Under the pieces are notes generated by a model, which saw nothing but the letters and a program-made list of their open reading frames with translations, made no database searches and was not told the DNA's origin. Source: Setophaga petechia (Eukaryota > Chordata > Aves > Passeriformes > Parulidae). From it: a stretch of 64,000 bases of DNA. Location of the stretch: contig JANCRA010000004.1 in NCBI GenBank assembly GCA_024362935.1, positions 28,263,121 to 28,327,120 of the forward strand. The letters run 5' to 3'. Of this stretch, positions 1-14,200 are shown one piece after another (the stretch's first letter is position 1; each line of letters opens with the position of its first letter). Position numbers and translations under genes: made by a program.

Positions 1-2060
1 TGAGTGCATACACAAACATGCAAATCACATGCATAGGTATCAGTCTCCTCATATAAGGGAGGAGGGTTCTAAAACTGGGCACTACAAGATGAATAAGACA
101 AGGTACCATTACTTGTACAGTAAGTAGACTAAAATAACACAGACATAACCTGTACAAGCAGGACCTTTCTCCCCCAACAGTATTGTTACATTCATCTGGG
201 ACATGTGCCGTGAAAAAAAGGACTTGATCTCCACAACATTATCCAAAGTCACAGGCCTTTGCCTCTCCTCCAGGCTTTTTTATGCCAGTTTTAGGTCTGC
301 TGACATATCATGGAAAAACAGGTTTAAAGAGGCAAAGGCAGGTGTGTTTGCTTCTTACCAAACTAGTGAACCCCCACCATGTTATTTCACACGCCTTCCT
401 CTTTGGGGGCAAATTAATTTAAAGATGAGAAATGAGAACTGCCTCTGCTGATATGTCTTCACAAAGCTGTGCAGAGAAGGCCACCCAGGTGCATGAGCAG
501 GTCCTGGATTGCATAAGGAAAACCAGCACTTTTAAATAGATACCCTTATTCTGGTGCCCTGGAGGACCAAGCTCTTGATTCCATTAATATGGAGGACACA
601 TTTCCCCCTAAGGAAACTCTGCAATGCCACTATAACATTTCTCTTTTTCCTAGCCCCCTTTCACAGGTCTGTTTGTGGCCAGCTGCAAGGTGGTGCTATT
701 CATGCTACATATTCTGTTCCAGTTGAAGGAGTGTCCTCTTTGTTGTGATTATGTGCATAGATGCTGATCACTCATACTCACTTTTCCTGGGACTATCTCT
801 CACCCAATCCTGCCTGTGTGCCCTGACATTGTACAGGGTATTTGGGTGAAAACCAGAGCAATCTCTGGTTATTCTGTATAGTCACTGTGGTGCACACTCA
901 TCAACCTGCTGCTTCTATGCTGTGCATGCAAACACACGCCCAACACTGCTGAATTTTGCAGTGGCCATGTTCCTGCAGCTAAATGCAGAAGAGAAAAGAG
1001 AGACACAGTCACTCTGAAAAGCAACTGTGGTGTCATGCAGACAGCAGAACCCGACTGTGGCTCTCTAGCTTTCTCTGCCCTTGGGAGCTATAACCTGCTG
1101 TAGTCCTTTCTGCTGACAGCATCTCTTTTTTTACCCTCAGCTGCCTTTAATGCATGGGCCATTACTGCACTGTGGATACACAGCCAACATTCATCCGCTC
1201 ACTCAGCCAGACATCTGGAGCTCAGTGGCATTTGACCTGTTCTTCACTCTGGACCAGGCAGCGTGGGCAGGTTTCATTACACTCCCTGCTGCCTTTACGT
1301 TGCCACACAGATGGACACCCCAGACCCTGACGTGGATACCTCACTCCTGCCTTGGCTCCAGATGTTTTCTTCAGACAGGATATGTAAGTAAAGAAATCAA
1401 CAGCTAATTTCATGAAGGGAGGAAAGGAGGGGAGTTATTACTATGAAAACAATATTGTGCTTGCAGGGAAAATACTTTGGACACGGGAACTTCAAAGAAG
1501 GACAAGAGTGATAAGAAACAGATCTCAATCAGAGCTTAATTTCCTGTTTTCTGTTCAGAACAGTCCTATGTTACAACCAGAGCAGTATTTCTATCCTTGC
1601 TAGGTCAGGGAGATTTTATACTAAACACTACTGATTGCTATGATCAGAATATGAAGAAATAACAACACACAAAATATTTTTTTCTACAAAAGATTTTGAC
1701 CTGCTCTCTTTCAGCTGTTCTGGTAACCCAGCTATGAGTATTCCCACAACCTACTACCATGATTATTAAAACTTCTTTCTCTTTGGCTCCCCATTGCCAT
1801 TTAATCTATAAAGCAGATCTTAGAACTATTCAACTTTTATAAACCTGGCCTTGTCAACCTTCTTCATTACCTTTAGCTCAAGGCTGCTGTTATGATCTCC
1901 CAGACAAGTGAGAACCCTTGAGAATTCCCCTCTAGGAATTCAGCCTTTGATGCCTCTCACCCTCTACACAACCAGGCTGCTACCCTCACATCATGGTTTT
2001 CTCTCTCTGGAGGTGCCCTCAGTCTTTTTCTGAACACCTCTGGGTTCTTTTCTTCATGAA
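1..2060. other. non-coding sequence, nothing recognised
   Basis: Mixed-composition intergenic sequence. The open frames are short, unsupported and without recognisable protein similarity. No RNA gene or repeat was identified. Confidence 0.6.
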
Positions 2061-2350
2061 AATCATGGAATCACACAGAATCACAGAGTATATGGAGTTG
2101 GAAGGGACCCACAAGGTTCATAATGTCCAACTGCTTGTCTTGCACAGGATGTTCCCAAGAATCACACCATGTGCCCAAGAGCATTATTCAAATGCTTCCT
2201 GAACTCTGTCAGGCTGGTGCTGTGACCACTTCTCTGGGGAGCCTTGTCCAGTGCCCAGCCACCCTGTGGGTGAAGAATCTTTTTCTAATATCCAACCTAA
2301 ACCTCCCCTGACACAACCCAATTCCCTTGGGTTCTGTCCCTGGGTACCGG
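2061..2350 (-). mobile_element. CR1 LINE fragment (3' end)
   Basis: Reads on the plus strand as the reverse complement of a CR1 3' end: atcatggaatcacacagaat, then ggagttggaagggacccaca, and on to gaagaatctttttctaatat. It is truncated on the right, where a purine microsatellite begins. Confidence 0.9.
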
Positions 2351-2582
2351 AGAGAAGAGATGAAGAAAAAGGAAAACGAAGAGGAAAAGGAAGACGAAGA
2401 GGAAAAGGAAGAGGAGAAGGAAAAGGAGAAGGAGAAGGAGAAGGAGAAGGAGAAGGAGAAGGAAAAGGAAAAGGAAAAGGAAAAGGAAAAGGAAAAGGAA
2501 AAGGAAAAGGAAAAGGAAAAGGAAAAGGAAAAGGAAAAGGAAAAGGAAAAGGAAAAGGAAAAGGAAAAGGAAAGAAAAAAGA
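2351..2582. repeat. polypurine hexamer microsatellite (GGAGAA)n/(GGAAAA)n
   Basis: About seven GGAGAA units are followed by roughly nineteen GGAAAA units, preceded by a degenerate GAAGA zone. The plus strand is pure A/G for 187 nt (2396-2582). Glu/Lys-rich and Phe/Leu-rich open frames over it are artefacts of the repeat. Confidence 0.97.
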
Positions 2583-5500
2583 TAAACCAAAATACTGTCT
2601 ATCTTAGAGTACTGTTCCTAGCAAGATGGAAGAATGAAGAAATTTTCAGTATTCTAGAACTGCAACTGGTCCTCAGCCTCTATACTGGCATGAAAATGTA
2701 AATGTAATCTGCATTTTTATATAATATTTGCAACCTAAAACCAATACATGTCTACACCTAATGAAATAACAGGGAAAAATCTGGGCTTCTGAGCTGATTT
2801 TGGCTTGCAAACAGTCCAGCTACAGGCAGTACCTGCTGCTGACAGACTGTTCAACAAGAGAGAGCTCTGTAGGCCCAGAAGCTGTTAGATCACATTGAAT
2901 TCTTTGGCTAAAGGAAGAAAAATTTTAGCCAAAGAGAAGAGTTTCTGTGGCCAATATAAGTTGCTTTTCCTAGCTCTTCCTCTGGTTGTTGCATTCAGCT
3001 GGCCTAGCTGACAAGGAAATTCCAGGCAGGAAGCTGTTATGCTACTGACAGGAGCTAAAAAAACCCTGTGGATTTCCAGGGGTCTGGAGGCAGCCATTGA
3101 GGAGCATCATGATCTTTTCAGAAATCCTCTGCAGTGTTGTCATATCCAGCTCTTCATGTTGGGGCGATGTCCATCTCCCACAAAACACCAATCACCCCCA
3201 TGCCTTCCCCAGTAGCTCCTCCCCCTGCTCACGCTCAGATGCTGGGAATGGCCAGTGACCCTGGGGCTGGTCCCTGCTAACCACTCCTGCTCAACAGAGC
3301 TAGGGGCCAGCTACTGACCGAGGTGCTAGGTGATGCTGGCAGGATCCAGTCCTGCTCATTGCACTGTGAGACAGGCTATCATGACAGTAGCACTGCTTGG
3401 GATACCGAAAGTCTGGGGATGACTGTGCAAGGAGGTTAGGACTGTGAAAAGCGCAGCACTCCCAAGTCCTGCACAACCCACTCCCAAGTGCCATAACAGC
3501 AGCTGCGGGCTGAGTGTGGGTACAAGTATCTCTCCCTGCTCCCATGCCATGCACTTCCCTGAGCAGTGCCACGGGGACTGCCCCAACTGTTCCTCACCTT
3601 GTTTCATTCACTGGGCTCCTTAGGGTCAGCTGGAAATAGGCCAGAGTACTGTCTGCCATTTGGAACTCTGAGAAGGCACTTCTTGCAGAATCAGGCTTTT
3701 ACCTAAAATGCCAATGATCAGTTCTCCATTCACGTCTCTAGCTTTCCTGTTTTTCCTGCAAGGACATATTATTACATTTAATAAAGGAACCAAGAGCACA
3801 GGTGAAAGCCATAAAACAACTGTGCTAGTGTTTGTGTCCATCAAAGGCTGTTCAGGGACACAGATGGGCAGAAAACTAGAATACTTTATTGTGTCAAATA
3901 TACAGTTCATAAAATCAAACACACTGTTCAAAATACCCTCTCAGTCAGGTGCTACCTGTTAAAGCATTAATATGCAATATGTAAAGGCATAAAGATGAGC
4001 ATAACAAATGAGGAAAGTTACAGTGTCTAACTTGCCTTTGAAGCAGCATGTCCACAGCTGCACAGCTGTGGAAGCATTCTGTAGTGTGAAGCTTTGTCAA
4101 GTTTCTTGGACAATTTTGTTCCTCCACTGAAATGCCATGTGCAAACAGGTTAGAAGGCCTGAAAAGGGCTTTGTTGGTGCTCTCTGCAGTTAGTTCTATG
4201 ACTTATCTTTTTGGGCTGATACATTACACACACATATGTATATATTTAACTGTACTAGATATACTTCTTAGATAACAGCCACATTGTCAGTAGAGATAAA
4301 ACACACAAGACATGAAGCACAGAGCTACTTTCTCTGAAAGCACATCAATCACCATGTTGAAGATCTATACAGATATTTCCATGGTAAAATTTCAAATAGC
4401 TTCAGAAATAAAATGAGAGGTTATGCATTCTTTCTGTTGATTTCTGTATTGCTTTTAGACCACTGAATTCCCAAAGGCATGCAGATTATGCCAAATTCTG
4501 CTTGCTTTATGTAAGAAGGTGAAATCAATGACATTGCTCCTGTACAAAAGACATAAAAAAATTGATTCCAAAGTTCCTCATTTCCTTGGCAAACTGTCCT
4601 CATAAAGCATACTGCCAGTTCTGCAAGCTTTTAAGCAGTGGATTTAATTAGGCTGTTTATATAAGCAGAAGCATGTATTTGTTCAAATGCTGCCCAGTTC
4701 AAATTCTATGCCACAGCTGAAATTTTTGTATGAAGGCATGCTTTAAGGAAGTAAGACACTCCTTACTGAAAGCCCTCTCCCACTGCTGTGGCAGTAATGG
4801 TGTGGGTGAGGGCCACACAACTGGGGGCTTTAAAATTGTATTTCCATACAGCACCTTTCTTCTTCCTTGTGAGATTGATGAGCAAAGACAAGGCAACAAG
4901 AATCACCAGCCTTACTGGTTTTAATGAACTCAGGATATCCACAGTGCTTTACATGTTGCATATACAGCTATCTGACATGGAGTAGGCTGCTTTTAACTCT
5001 TCTTATAATTCAGGGGTAGCAGAAACATTATTCGCTCAAAAAGAATCATCTGAGGTATTTGGTACATGGTTAGCATCAGTCCCTATATATTGAAAAAAAG
5101 AAGAATTTTGGTTTTCAGCAAGAAACAATAAAAATCATGATGGAAAAAAGACAAGACAGATAGGGGCCAACAGACAGAAAATATAAGAAAAACCACTCTT
5201 TTCTGTACATAATCTAAGTCTGTTCTGACTCTTGTACCCAAATCAGAGTCTGCTGTGGCCAACATTACATAGGTAAGCAGAACTAGAACTTCATACTAAC
5301 AAGAAATTCTTCTCACATTCCTAAATAGCTTTTGAATGAACATGAAATGTGGAATGGGAGCAATGGAATCCCACTGATTCATGTAGATTGAGTTTTCTCA
5401 TGTTCAACTTAGTGGAAATACCAGGAAAGTCCCTAAAAATAATTTTTAGCTGTTATCATTTCAGGAGTAGTATGCTCAGAATCCATTTGCTGGGTAAGGA

Positions 5501-5595
5501 TTAAATAACTCATGCTAATACAGTGTTAACAGCCAGTAACTCCACAATATCTGTGAAAGTGGCTCTGCATGGAGTTCATAAAGAGTGTGCTGCAT
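2583..5595. other. non-coding sequence, nothing recognised
   Basis: Intergenic sequence. The part at about 3100-3600 is somewhat GC-richer than its surroundings, but I recognise no gene or repeat family there. Confidence 0.55.
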
Positions 5596-5599
5596 TGAT

Positions 5600-6630
5600 T
5601 TAGCCCAGTAAGATTTTGGTGGCTGGGGGGCTTCTGTGAAAAAGAGATCCAATGCCAGTTGGCTCCAGGATGGTCCAACCTGTCGCCAAGGTCAAGCCCA
5701 TCAGTAATGGTGGCAGTGCCTCCAGAACAATGTACTCACAAAGGGGGAAAAAACATGTGCAGCAGCAGTCACGGCCAGAGAACAGAGGAGTGAGTGAGTA
5801 CACATGACAGCAAGAGCTCTGCAGACACCAAAGTCAGTGAAAAGGAGAGGCAGGAGGTGCTCCTGGGCTGGAGCTGGGATTCCCCTGCAGCCCCTGGTGC
5901 AGACCAAGGTGAAGCAGCTGTGCCCCTGCAGCCCATGTGGTTCCACAGTAGAGCAAAGATCCAGCTGCAGCACACGGAGGACCCCACTCTGGAGAAGATA
6001 AATGTGCCTGAAGGAGACCGTGACCCTGTGGGAAACCTGTGCTGGAGCAGGCTCTTGGCAGGAGCCGTGAAGAGAGGAGCCCAGACGGGAGCAGGTTTGC
6101 TGGCAGGACTTGTGACCCCACAGGAGACCCACTACAGAGCAGCCTGATCCTGAAGGATGGTACGCTGTGGAAGGGATTCATGCTGGAGTAATTAGTGAAG
6201 TCTGTGAGAAAAACTCATGTTGGTGAAGTTTGTGGAGGGCTGTGTCCCATAGGAGGGATCCCACACTGGAGCACAGTGAAGAGTGTGAGCAGTAAAGCAT
6301 GAACAGAACCTATTCTCTACCCTTCTGCACCATTGGGAAGGGGCAGAGAAAACTGAGACAGGTCTGGAAAGAAGGGAAGGGTGTGGGCAAGGTATTTTAA
6401 TATTTGGGTTTATTTTCTCATTATCTTAATCTGATCTTATTTATAATAAATTCAACTATTTTCTGGACATGGATCCTGTTTTACCCAGGATGGTAACAGG
6501 TGAGTGGTCCCTCCCTGTCCTTATCCTACAAGCCTTTTGTTGTGTTTTCTCTCCCCTGTCCATCTGAGGATGGGATGGGTAGAGCAGCTTGGGTGGGTAC
6601 CTGGCATCTAACCAGTGTCAACCCACCACA
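5600..6630 (+). mobile_element. ERVL-type LTR (endogenous retrovirus, 5' end lost)
   Basis: About 1 kb of avian ERVL-type LTR on the plus strand, apparently a solo LTR. Typical segments are ccagttggctccaggatggt near 5656, a purine-rich body with repeated 'gacccc...ggag' phrases, a poly(A) signal AATAAA near 6445, and the U5 end ggtacctggcatctaaccag...acccaccaca at 6630. No internal coding sequence adjoins it. The left end lacks a clear TG terminus, so it is probably 5' truncated. Open frames inside it are not genes. Confidence 0.85.
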
Positions 6631-9600
6631 CACAGGTAGAGGTCCAATGTGCAATGCTCATATAAAAACCATTAAGACAAAAAAAGACCAGCATCTCATT
6701 GGATTTTCACCTTTTTCACCTGGCAGGAAAACTTGTCACTGTAGAGATCATGGGCTAGAAAGGTATAGGTATACTCCCACCAAGTGCAACATAGCATCTC
6801 TTTTTGTTCTCTCTTTCTCCTTGTCTCCTCATTTTCTTGTAAGCAGCGGTGGAGATGTAGGAATTTCCTTCCCTTTCAGCTTCTGCTGCCCTTAGTGTGG
6901 TTGAGCACATTGCTTCTAAATTACTTTAACACATATATATCTGGTGTATCTCATTATTTTCCAAGCCTCCATCTGAATCCTCATTCCTACTCTTTTTAAT
7001 GGTTCTATTGAATATGCTCTGATACTGTGGGTGTTAAGATTTCAAACATCCTAACAAAAAGGGTATCTGCTTTACAGGAGACAATACTTCACCATGAGAA
7101 GTCACTGATCACAGTCTAATTGACATCAGTGAGAGCTGCATTCCATGCTCTTCTTGATATTCTGTCTGTATTTTCCTCTTTTCCTCTGGTTATAGCTGTT
7201 AAATTGTCCCAGCCTCACCTTATCTTCTGAGGGCATATATTTGCAGAGTAATCATGGCACGTAAGTGTGCTATTTTACACCAGCCAGCACTACAGCTCAT
7301 TCTTCTTAATTTCCCTATGTATATGGATACTGTCTTGGAGATTTATTTAAACTGTTTATTTTATCTTAGTTTATTCCTAAGTTCAGATTGGAATGAACAC
7401 AAAACATTATTTCTTCACCTGTTCAATAACTTTTAAGATAGCTTTTCCACCTCTATTTAGCAGCCCTTAGCAATTTCAATATATGAAACAGTCCTCTAAA
7501 GAAAACAAAAATAAATACATAAATAAAATAAACACAAAAGTTCTTAATTTTTTTTCTTGTTGCTAGAATTTGCCGAGCCCCATTACTTCCAAAAAGGTGA
7601 GTTTTTTTAGGAGTCAATGTGATTTTAGTTTCAAATCTGTTCCAGATATTACATCTGGTCCAAGGCTATCCAGTTCAAGTGCTATTGCAGGTTTTTTTTT
7701 GTTTGTGTCTTTAAACTTTTGTCTTTCTGTAATTATTTTCCTTCTTTGACATGGAGTAGAGAACACAGCAGAAGGAGAAATCCCTGAGAGACCATATGAC
7801 TTAACTTTTGTGGGTTTAGTTACTGCATATTTGATAAATTACTTCACCTTTAGAAAAGTGAGTTTTAAATAAATGGAATTATACAAGAACAAAATTATGA
7901 AACCTGCAGCAAGCTTTACTGGATGTCTTGATCACAGATATAGACATTGTTTACTCTTTCCCCAGGTTTTGGGGGCTTTTTTTGCACTCCTTTTCGCCTG
8001 CATATTTGGTGTTCTGCCCTGAAATGGATAAAAACCATATGCCGACGTTTGCATGTTTGTTCTTTATTTTAAGTGTTTGTAGTTTGAAATACTCATTGAA
8101 ATGTGGTTTAGAAAATACTGAAAGAAATTGCAACTTGCATCTTAAAACAGAATTTCAAACAAATCTCTCTTAGGGCAATGGGAAGTACATCAAACAGCAT
8201 GCTTTAAAGTATGATTCATCATTTGATGTAGCTGATGCATCATAACATGTTTCCCATCTGACAAAGGCGGGTAATGCACCCTTTACAGCTATGTGTCAAG
8301 TGTTTTGTCACTGGAGCCACAGATGCCCTCAATTTTGCCTTTTGCACGGCAGCTAAAGCAAAGCAGTACTGAGAAGCACACCTGTCACAGTTCTGCCCAC
8401 CTGAGGCCTTGCTACATGGCTTTTCCTCTGAACACACATTAAAGGCACTGCAAAAGAAACTTCACAATTTCTAGAGTCCTCTTTTTTCCTTTTTTTTTGT
8501 TCATACTGTTAGTCTGACATAAATTAATGTTTCATTTTCTCATACCTAACAAGCTTACAATGATTTATTTCCATATTTTAATGAAATTGTGAGAAGCTGA
8601 GAGTTTCCTACCTAATGTGTGGACATCTACAATACTATCAGAAAGTAATATGGGTAAAGACTTGATATGATCTTCCTCATCGTAACATATAAGAGGTTTA
8701 TAGTCCTCTTTCTCTTAGAGGGGAAATTTTCTTCCTTCATTCTCCAGAAGGAATAAAATATACAGCCAGAAATCTCCACAAGACTTTGCAACTAAGTAAT
8801 TGTTTATCTAAGTCCCACTGAATGCACCTGAAATGAAGAAGAAATAGGCAATATTACACAGAAAAATTGACTGCAAAACAGGTAATTTGCCCTAAACCTT
8901 TCTGCTCAAAGAAATTACTTTCTGAACATGCTGCAGTTCTAATTATGACTGCAATTAAGTCATAAGACCAAGCACAAATTAATATACTCTCTGCCTTTAC
9001 TATTTCTATATTCAGTCCTGTGTTCCTCTTTAATACGAACATAATCAGTCTTCTTTCCATCTCCAGCCTGCACTGCAGACTATAACTAAACAATGAAAAT
9101 CTGACATTTATCTATAGAGGAAAATTGTTTAAAGAACCACTTAGTACATGGAATTTTTTTTTCACTCATGCAGAATTAGTCTTTAATATTCCTTTATTCC
9201 ATTTACTCTTTCTTCTATGCATTTTAATGCTCTTACTCTCGTTTCTGTGATCACTCATTTTGGACTTTATTTATTGGTTTGACAAAAGCCAGACTTACCT
9301 CAGCTGCTGTTGGACAGTACTGCAGGGTCCAGTAAGACCACTTGATTGCTTGTATTTCCACAAAGCAGTTTGGAGGAAAAATTACTGAGGAAACCACATG
9401 CATAATAAAATAATAGGGACCAAAAAATTAAAATTCTGGCATATTCTTAATATTAAAGGGAAATTCCTTCAGGGGCGCTTTTAAGGTAGGTAAGAATTCC
9501 TTCTTCGTCCGTTCTCAGTACTATATTGGAGATCTCTTCCGCCAATACGGTGTAACATGTTAGAGAATAACAAAGCAAATTGCTACAAAGGTTACTATAT

Positions 9601-10735
9601 ATATATTATGTAGCCTTTGAAATATTATGCAGGGGCCTTTCAGCCTGAAAGCCACGCTCTTCCCCTTGTGACACGGATAGACGCAGCTATGTGAGAAAAA
9701 TGTAGGTTTGTTCCTCCCTTGTCCTTAAAAGCACTTTTTTTTTGTGCTGAGTTGCCAAAAGCCCTCCGAGAAACTGACTTCAGACTGTATCTCTGAGCAT
9801 TAGGAGAAAATCTGAAGCAAAGGATAGTGTCCTTCCCAAGGTCAGAACACACACATGGACAGATAAAAAATCCTCAAGGCAACAGCAGTGCTGGCTCATG
9901 TGCAGGTGGACAGCAACAGAACACTTAATAAATGCACACTTGGAACAGTAAGGAAGCATTGCAATGACCTTTTGGTTTTTTTTCCTTTAGAAACTGACAG
10001 GGGAAAGCGTAGAGTATTGTACAGGTCACTGCTTGTTTTGACTAGCACAGTTCTAGTGCACAGTGAGCAGAGTGACAAAATCCCTGTGCTCAGTTACGGA
10101 GATGACTTTCAGCTGGAAAGGGTGGTTCAGGGCAGCTGAGTCAACCTTCACCCACAGCCACTGGCCTCAGAGAACAGGGCAGCCACTGCTACAGCAGCAG
10201 GTGTGACAGAAGGAATCTTCCCACTTTTATGGCCCAACACAAAGCATGCCATCCTCTCCCCCAGGTTCAAGAGGCCATCACATCATTTCACCAGCTGTTT
10301 ATTTAATCCTGACTAATCCTGGACTCAAGACATGGCCTTTTGTGTAGATGAGATGAAAAACCTGAAGGACACACCACAAGCAAAAGGAAACCATAACTTG
10401 AAAAGCAGGTGCTTTTACTCCACAATCTTGAGGCACACCAGATTACTGAAGCTCTAACTAAATGGAAATACTTGTTTCTAAAAAGAGCAAATTATTTAAA
10501 CTTATTGCTATTTTTCAAAGTATAAAGACATGACCTTCCCTTCTTTTCCTCTCTGCAGACTTATTCTTGCTGGCAGAAAAAAAAAGCTAAGACACAAAAG
10601 CTTCACTAGTGAAGTCTTTCAACAGAATTAGGTATTTAGATATCTATGCCACAGATTTGCCCTCAAAGAAGCTAAATATGATTTACTCTCAAAGATGAGT
10701 GTATTTGGACTATCAAAATATCAAACATGTATAAC
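6631..10735. other. non-coding sequence, nothing recognised
   Basis: AT-rich intergenic DNA with a few poly-T runs. The block at about 8220-8460 is slightly GC-richer. No exon, RNA gene or repeat family was recognised. Confidence 0.55.
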
Positions 10736-10737
10736 TG

Positions 10738-11228
10738 TAAAATCATGGAATCATCAATGTTGGAACAAACCTCTAGGATTGCAAAGTCCAACCATCAATG
10801 CAGCACTTCCATTGTAACCCCTAAACCACTAACCCCTATCACCCAGCACCAAATCCAGATGCCTCTTAAACACCTCCAGAGATGGTGACTCCACCTGGGA
10901 TGGTAACTCCCAGGGCAACATATTCCAATGCCCGACATGTCCTAACAGTGATTTTTTTTTTTAATATCTAATCTGATTCTTCTGTCTCAGCTGAAGGCCA
11001 TTTCCTCTGGTCCTTTCACTGCAGGAACAGTAGAAGTGACCAACCTCCACAGCCTCCTTTAAGGGATTTGTGGAGAGCAATGAGGTCTCACCTGGGCCCC
11101 CTCATGACTAAACAAGCCCAGCTACCTCAGGAACTCCTCATAAGGCAAGTTTCCTAGGCCCTTCACAAGCCTTGCTGCCCTGCACTGGCCACACTCCAGC
11201 ACCTCAATATCCTTAATACCAAATATCA
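10738..11228 (-). mobile_element. CR1 LINE fragment (3' end)
   Basis: Reverse complement of a CR1 3' end. It starts atcatggaatcatcaatgtt, continues with ttgcaaagtccaaccatcaa and the conserved cctctggtcctttcactgca region, and ends near actccagcacctcaatatcc. Confidence 0.9.
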
Positions 11229-14200
11229 ACCTTAATAATAAATTTATGTTCCTATTTGTGCTTTGTTTTAAATAATTATCTTCCCATAAAACTAAAGATC
11301 AAAGATTTGACAGCCTGCTGAACTTCAAACGTACGGACTGAATTTAGCAAGTAGTTTGGAAAGAGTTATCTGAAGCTGGGAAGTATTAAGTCTCAGTTCT
11401 TCCTGTAAGCTGGTCAACCTTTATTTTTAGTTTTTAATTGTCAATATTTCTTTTCCTTTTGTAAAGGAAGTTTAAAGTACTGCCAGTACTTGAAGCTGTA
11501 TTTACAAGTCCAGTGTGATATCCAAACAGGGCTGATAATTTTATGCAGCATTCAGACTACTTCAGCTCCTTCCGCTGGCAGGACCTCTAAGAAAAAGATT
11601 AAATGCTTATGTCACTGAAGTTGCCACAGGTTTGCTGATCTCATGTTACCTGAAAAACTCAGAACTCAGCTCCTCAGGGGAGATACAAGCCACCTTTCCA
11701 TATTAAACTTTTAATGCTACTTCCAGATCAAGTCTTTGTAAAATCACACTGTGGTTTAAAAGCATGCCCTTGTAAAATTAGCAACTAAATGCTTCCTTTA
11801 CCAAAGTGCACAGGAGTAGAGAAGGGGATTAATTTTCCCCTGCTGCGTTACAACAAACACCTTGTTTTACCTGAAACCATTAAGAGTTCAACACAAATCC
11901 TACCCACAGAAACCAAATCAATTAATAGATTAAATCTATCATCTGTGTTTTATGGACATCAGGCTATAGAAAACATACTAACACCATGATTGATCCCTAT
12001 CCTAACCTTGCAGAAAAACACGACTGAAGAAACCTTTTATTTTAAAACCATTAAATAAAGAAGAGGGAAAGGTGGTTAGCACAAGAGCAGAACTTAGTGT
12101 TTAAACTGGAAATACTCTTCAGATGTATTTCATGCCCTCAATAAAGCTACAGTGTACATGAAGTCAACACTTTGTAAAAGAGAATACCAAGGCAGAAGGC
12201 TCCAACAGCTGCACCTCTGGTAGCCGAAGCCAAAAGCTGAAGCACAGAAGAATTGTGCTACATGGAATCATCAAGGTGGCAACTGTTCTGCCAAACTCTG
12301 CACACATGTGACTACCTCGAGCAGACGTGAAACTCACCTGTACAAGCCCAGGTCTTGCTAAGCAGCACTGCTGGTGTCTCAGTACAGGTCATGGATACAC
12401 CCCTGCTGGTCACAGCAACGTGAGCTGGTCAGACCACGCTGACCTCTTGGCTCTGGCAGCTGGGCTCTAGCAGATCTGAACAACCACCGAGGCTTTTCCA
12501 AGAGCACCTCCTGTCTGCCTGCAGAACAGCTCTATGTTGTTTTTTTTGTTTTTTTTTTAATACAGACATAATAAAACTACAGTTTAAGGAACTGTTTACC
12601 TTTAAGGCTTATCTTTTTTGATTCATGATATATACTCTAGAAGGAAAGGCACATGCATTTTTTTAAAACTCTGCTGTTCCATCAAATGTGATTGAATTGT
12701 GTTATTGTGAGCCTATTCAACTACAGTTTCTGTTATAAACAGAAAACCCTTTTCCCCTCCTAAGCCATTAAGTGAAAACCCCTGTAATGACTTGAAAAGT
12801 TTCAGCTAAGACTTCAACATTTGCAAAGAGAGATTGCAACAATAGTTCCTTTTTATTTTTATTTGTATTAAAAAAAAAAATAAATATATATATATATATA
12901 TATATATATCTGAACACAATCCTAGCAGTATCAAGAAGAGATTCATACCCAGAGTGAAATTAAAAAGGGAAATGAAAACTGGAGTGATGGCTGGATTCTG
13001 GAATGCAAACCAGCAGGTAAGCATGAAATAAGGGGAAGAGGACTAGTCACTACGACCAACTAGCATGAAGAAGCCTTTAATTACCCTAATAAGCAGCTGC
13101 TCATTATGCAGGTTTGTGAGATTTTTTCAAGACTGAAAAGTTAAATTTGAAGAAAGCGAACACCTACGGGCCCAAGACAGCAACAAAATCTGAGATACTT
13201 TTAGGCTCAGTAACATATTTGGATTCCCATTTACCCTGGTCTAGATATCCCGTGGATTCCTATTTAAGATCACATCGAATAAGAGCAAGAAATAGGCCTG
13301 TCAGCCTCTTATGTCAATAGACTTTTTTGTATCATCTTGATTTTCCTCATCTCAACACTGCAGAATTTGGTTTGTCTTTGCTGCCAGGAATGCACAAGGA
13401 CAGCAGAAATGTGGAATGTTAATGCACACACCATAAAGATACTGCACAGGAGTGTAAAAACAGTAATTCTGAAGACCAATAAACTTTACTACCTATTTTT
13501 ACAAGGTACTTTATTTTCATCAGTTGTGTATGTTATTCAAGTGACTCATTCTGTATTTCTGAGTATTCAAGATATATGTTAGATGAGGGACACAAATGCC
13601 TGTTGAATCGCAAGCCTGATCCTGTAAGTTGACACTTCCCTACTGTATTTCTACTGATGTGTTCTTACTAAAAATAAAACCCTGGAACACATGACAGCAG
13701 AACGATACCAAAACAATAGTCACATGAGAAATTTCCCCACTTGTGGCTTCTTTGAAAAGCATATAGAAGACCACTATCTACCACTGATATCAGTGAAGTC
13801 TTTTACTACCTATTTTGCATGGTAATGGGCAATATGGTTTTACATTTGTAGTGAAAGAGTGAAGACTTACCAGGCATCAGTTCTATAAAATCAATCTGAA
13901 TGATAAAATCCCCAAGACTACACCCACAGCCTAAGGCAGTGGCTATAAGAGGTGAATTCCCCCCAATTCCAACATGCCATGGGATGTCGACCTTAATGGT
14001 TATATAATTTCCCAGTCATGCCAGACCCCTGTTTAATTACTTCTGCTTAAAAGTTAGTCATTTCATCTGAGGCAATGCTCTCCTTTCTCTTTACAGTTGC
14101 CACTACCTTGTATTTTCTCTTTCTGGCCCATGACTCTCTTATGCCCCTTATAGGAAAAAAAAAAAGTCATTGTAGGCAGGCTGCAGAAGGATGGGAAACC

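Noticed and set aside
2251..2701. Lys/Glu/Gly-rich and Leu/Phe-rich frames of 97-124 codons
   Set aside because: Translations of the purine hexamer microsatellite and the adjacent CR1.
5701..6181. Overlapping frames of 115-143 codons on both strands
   Set aside because: They lie entirely inside an ERVL-type LTR, which is non-coding.
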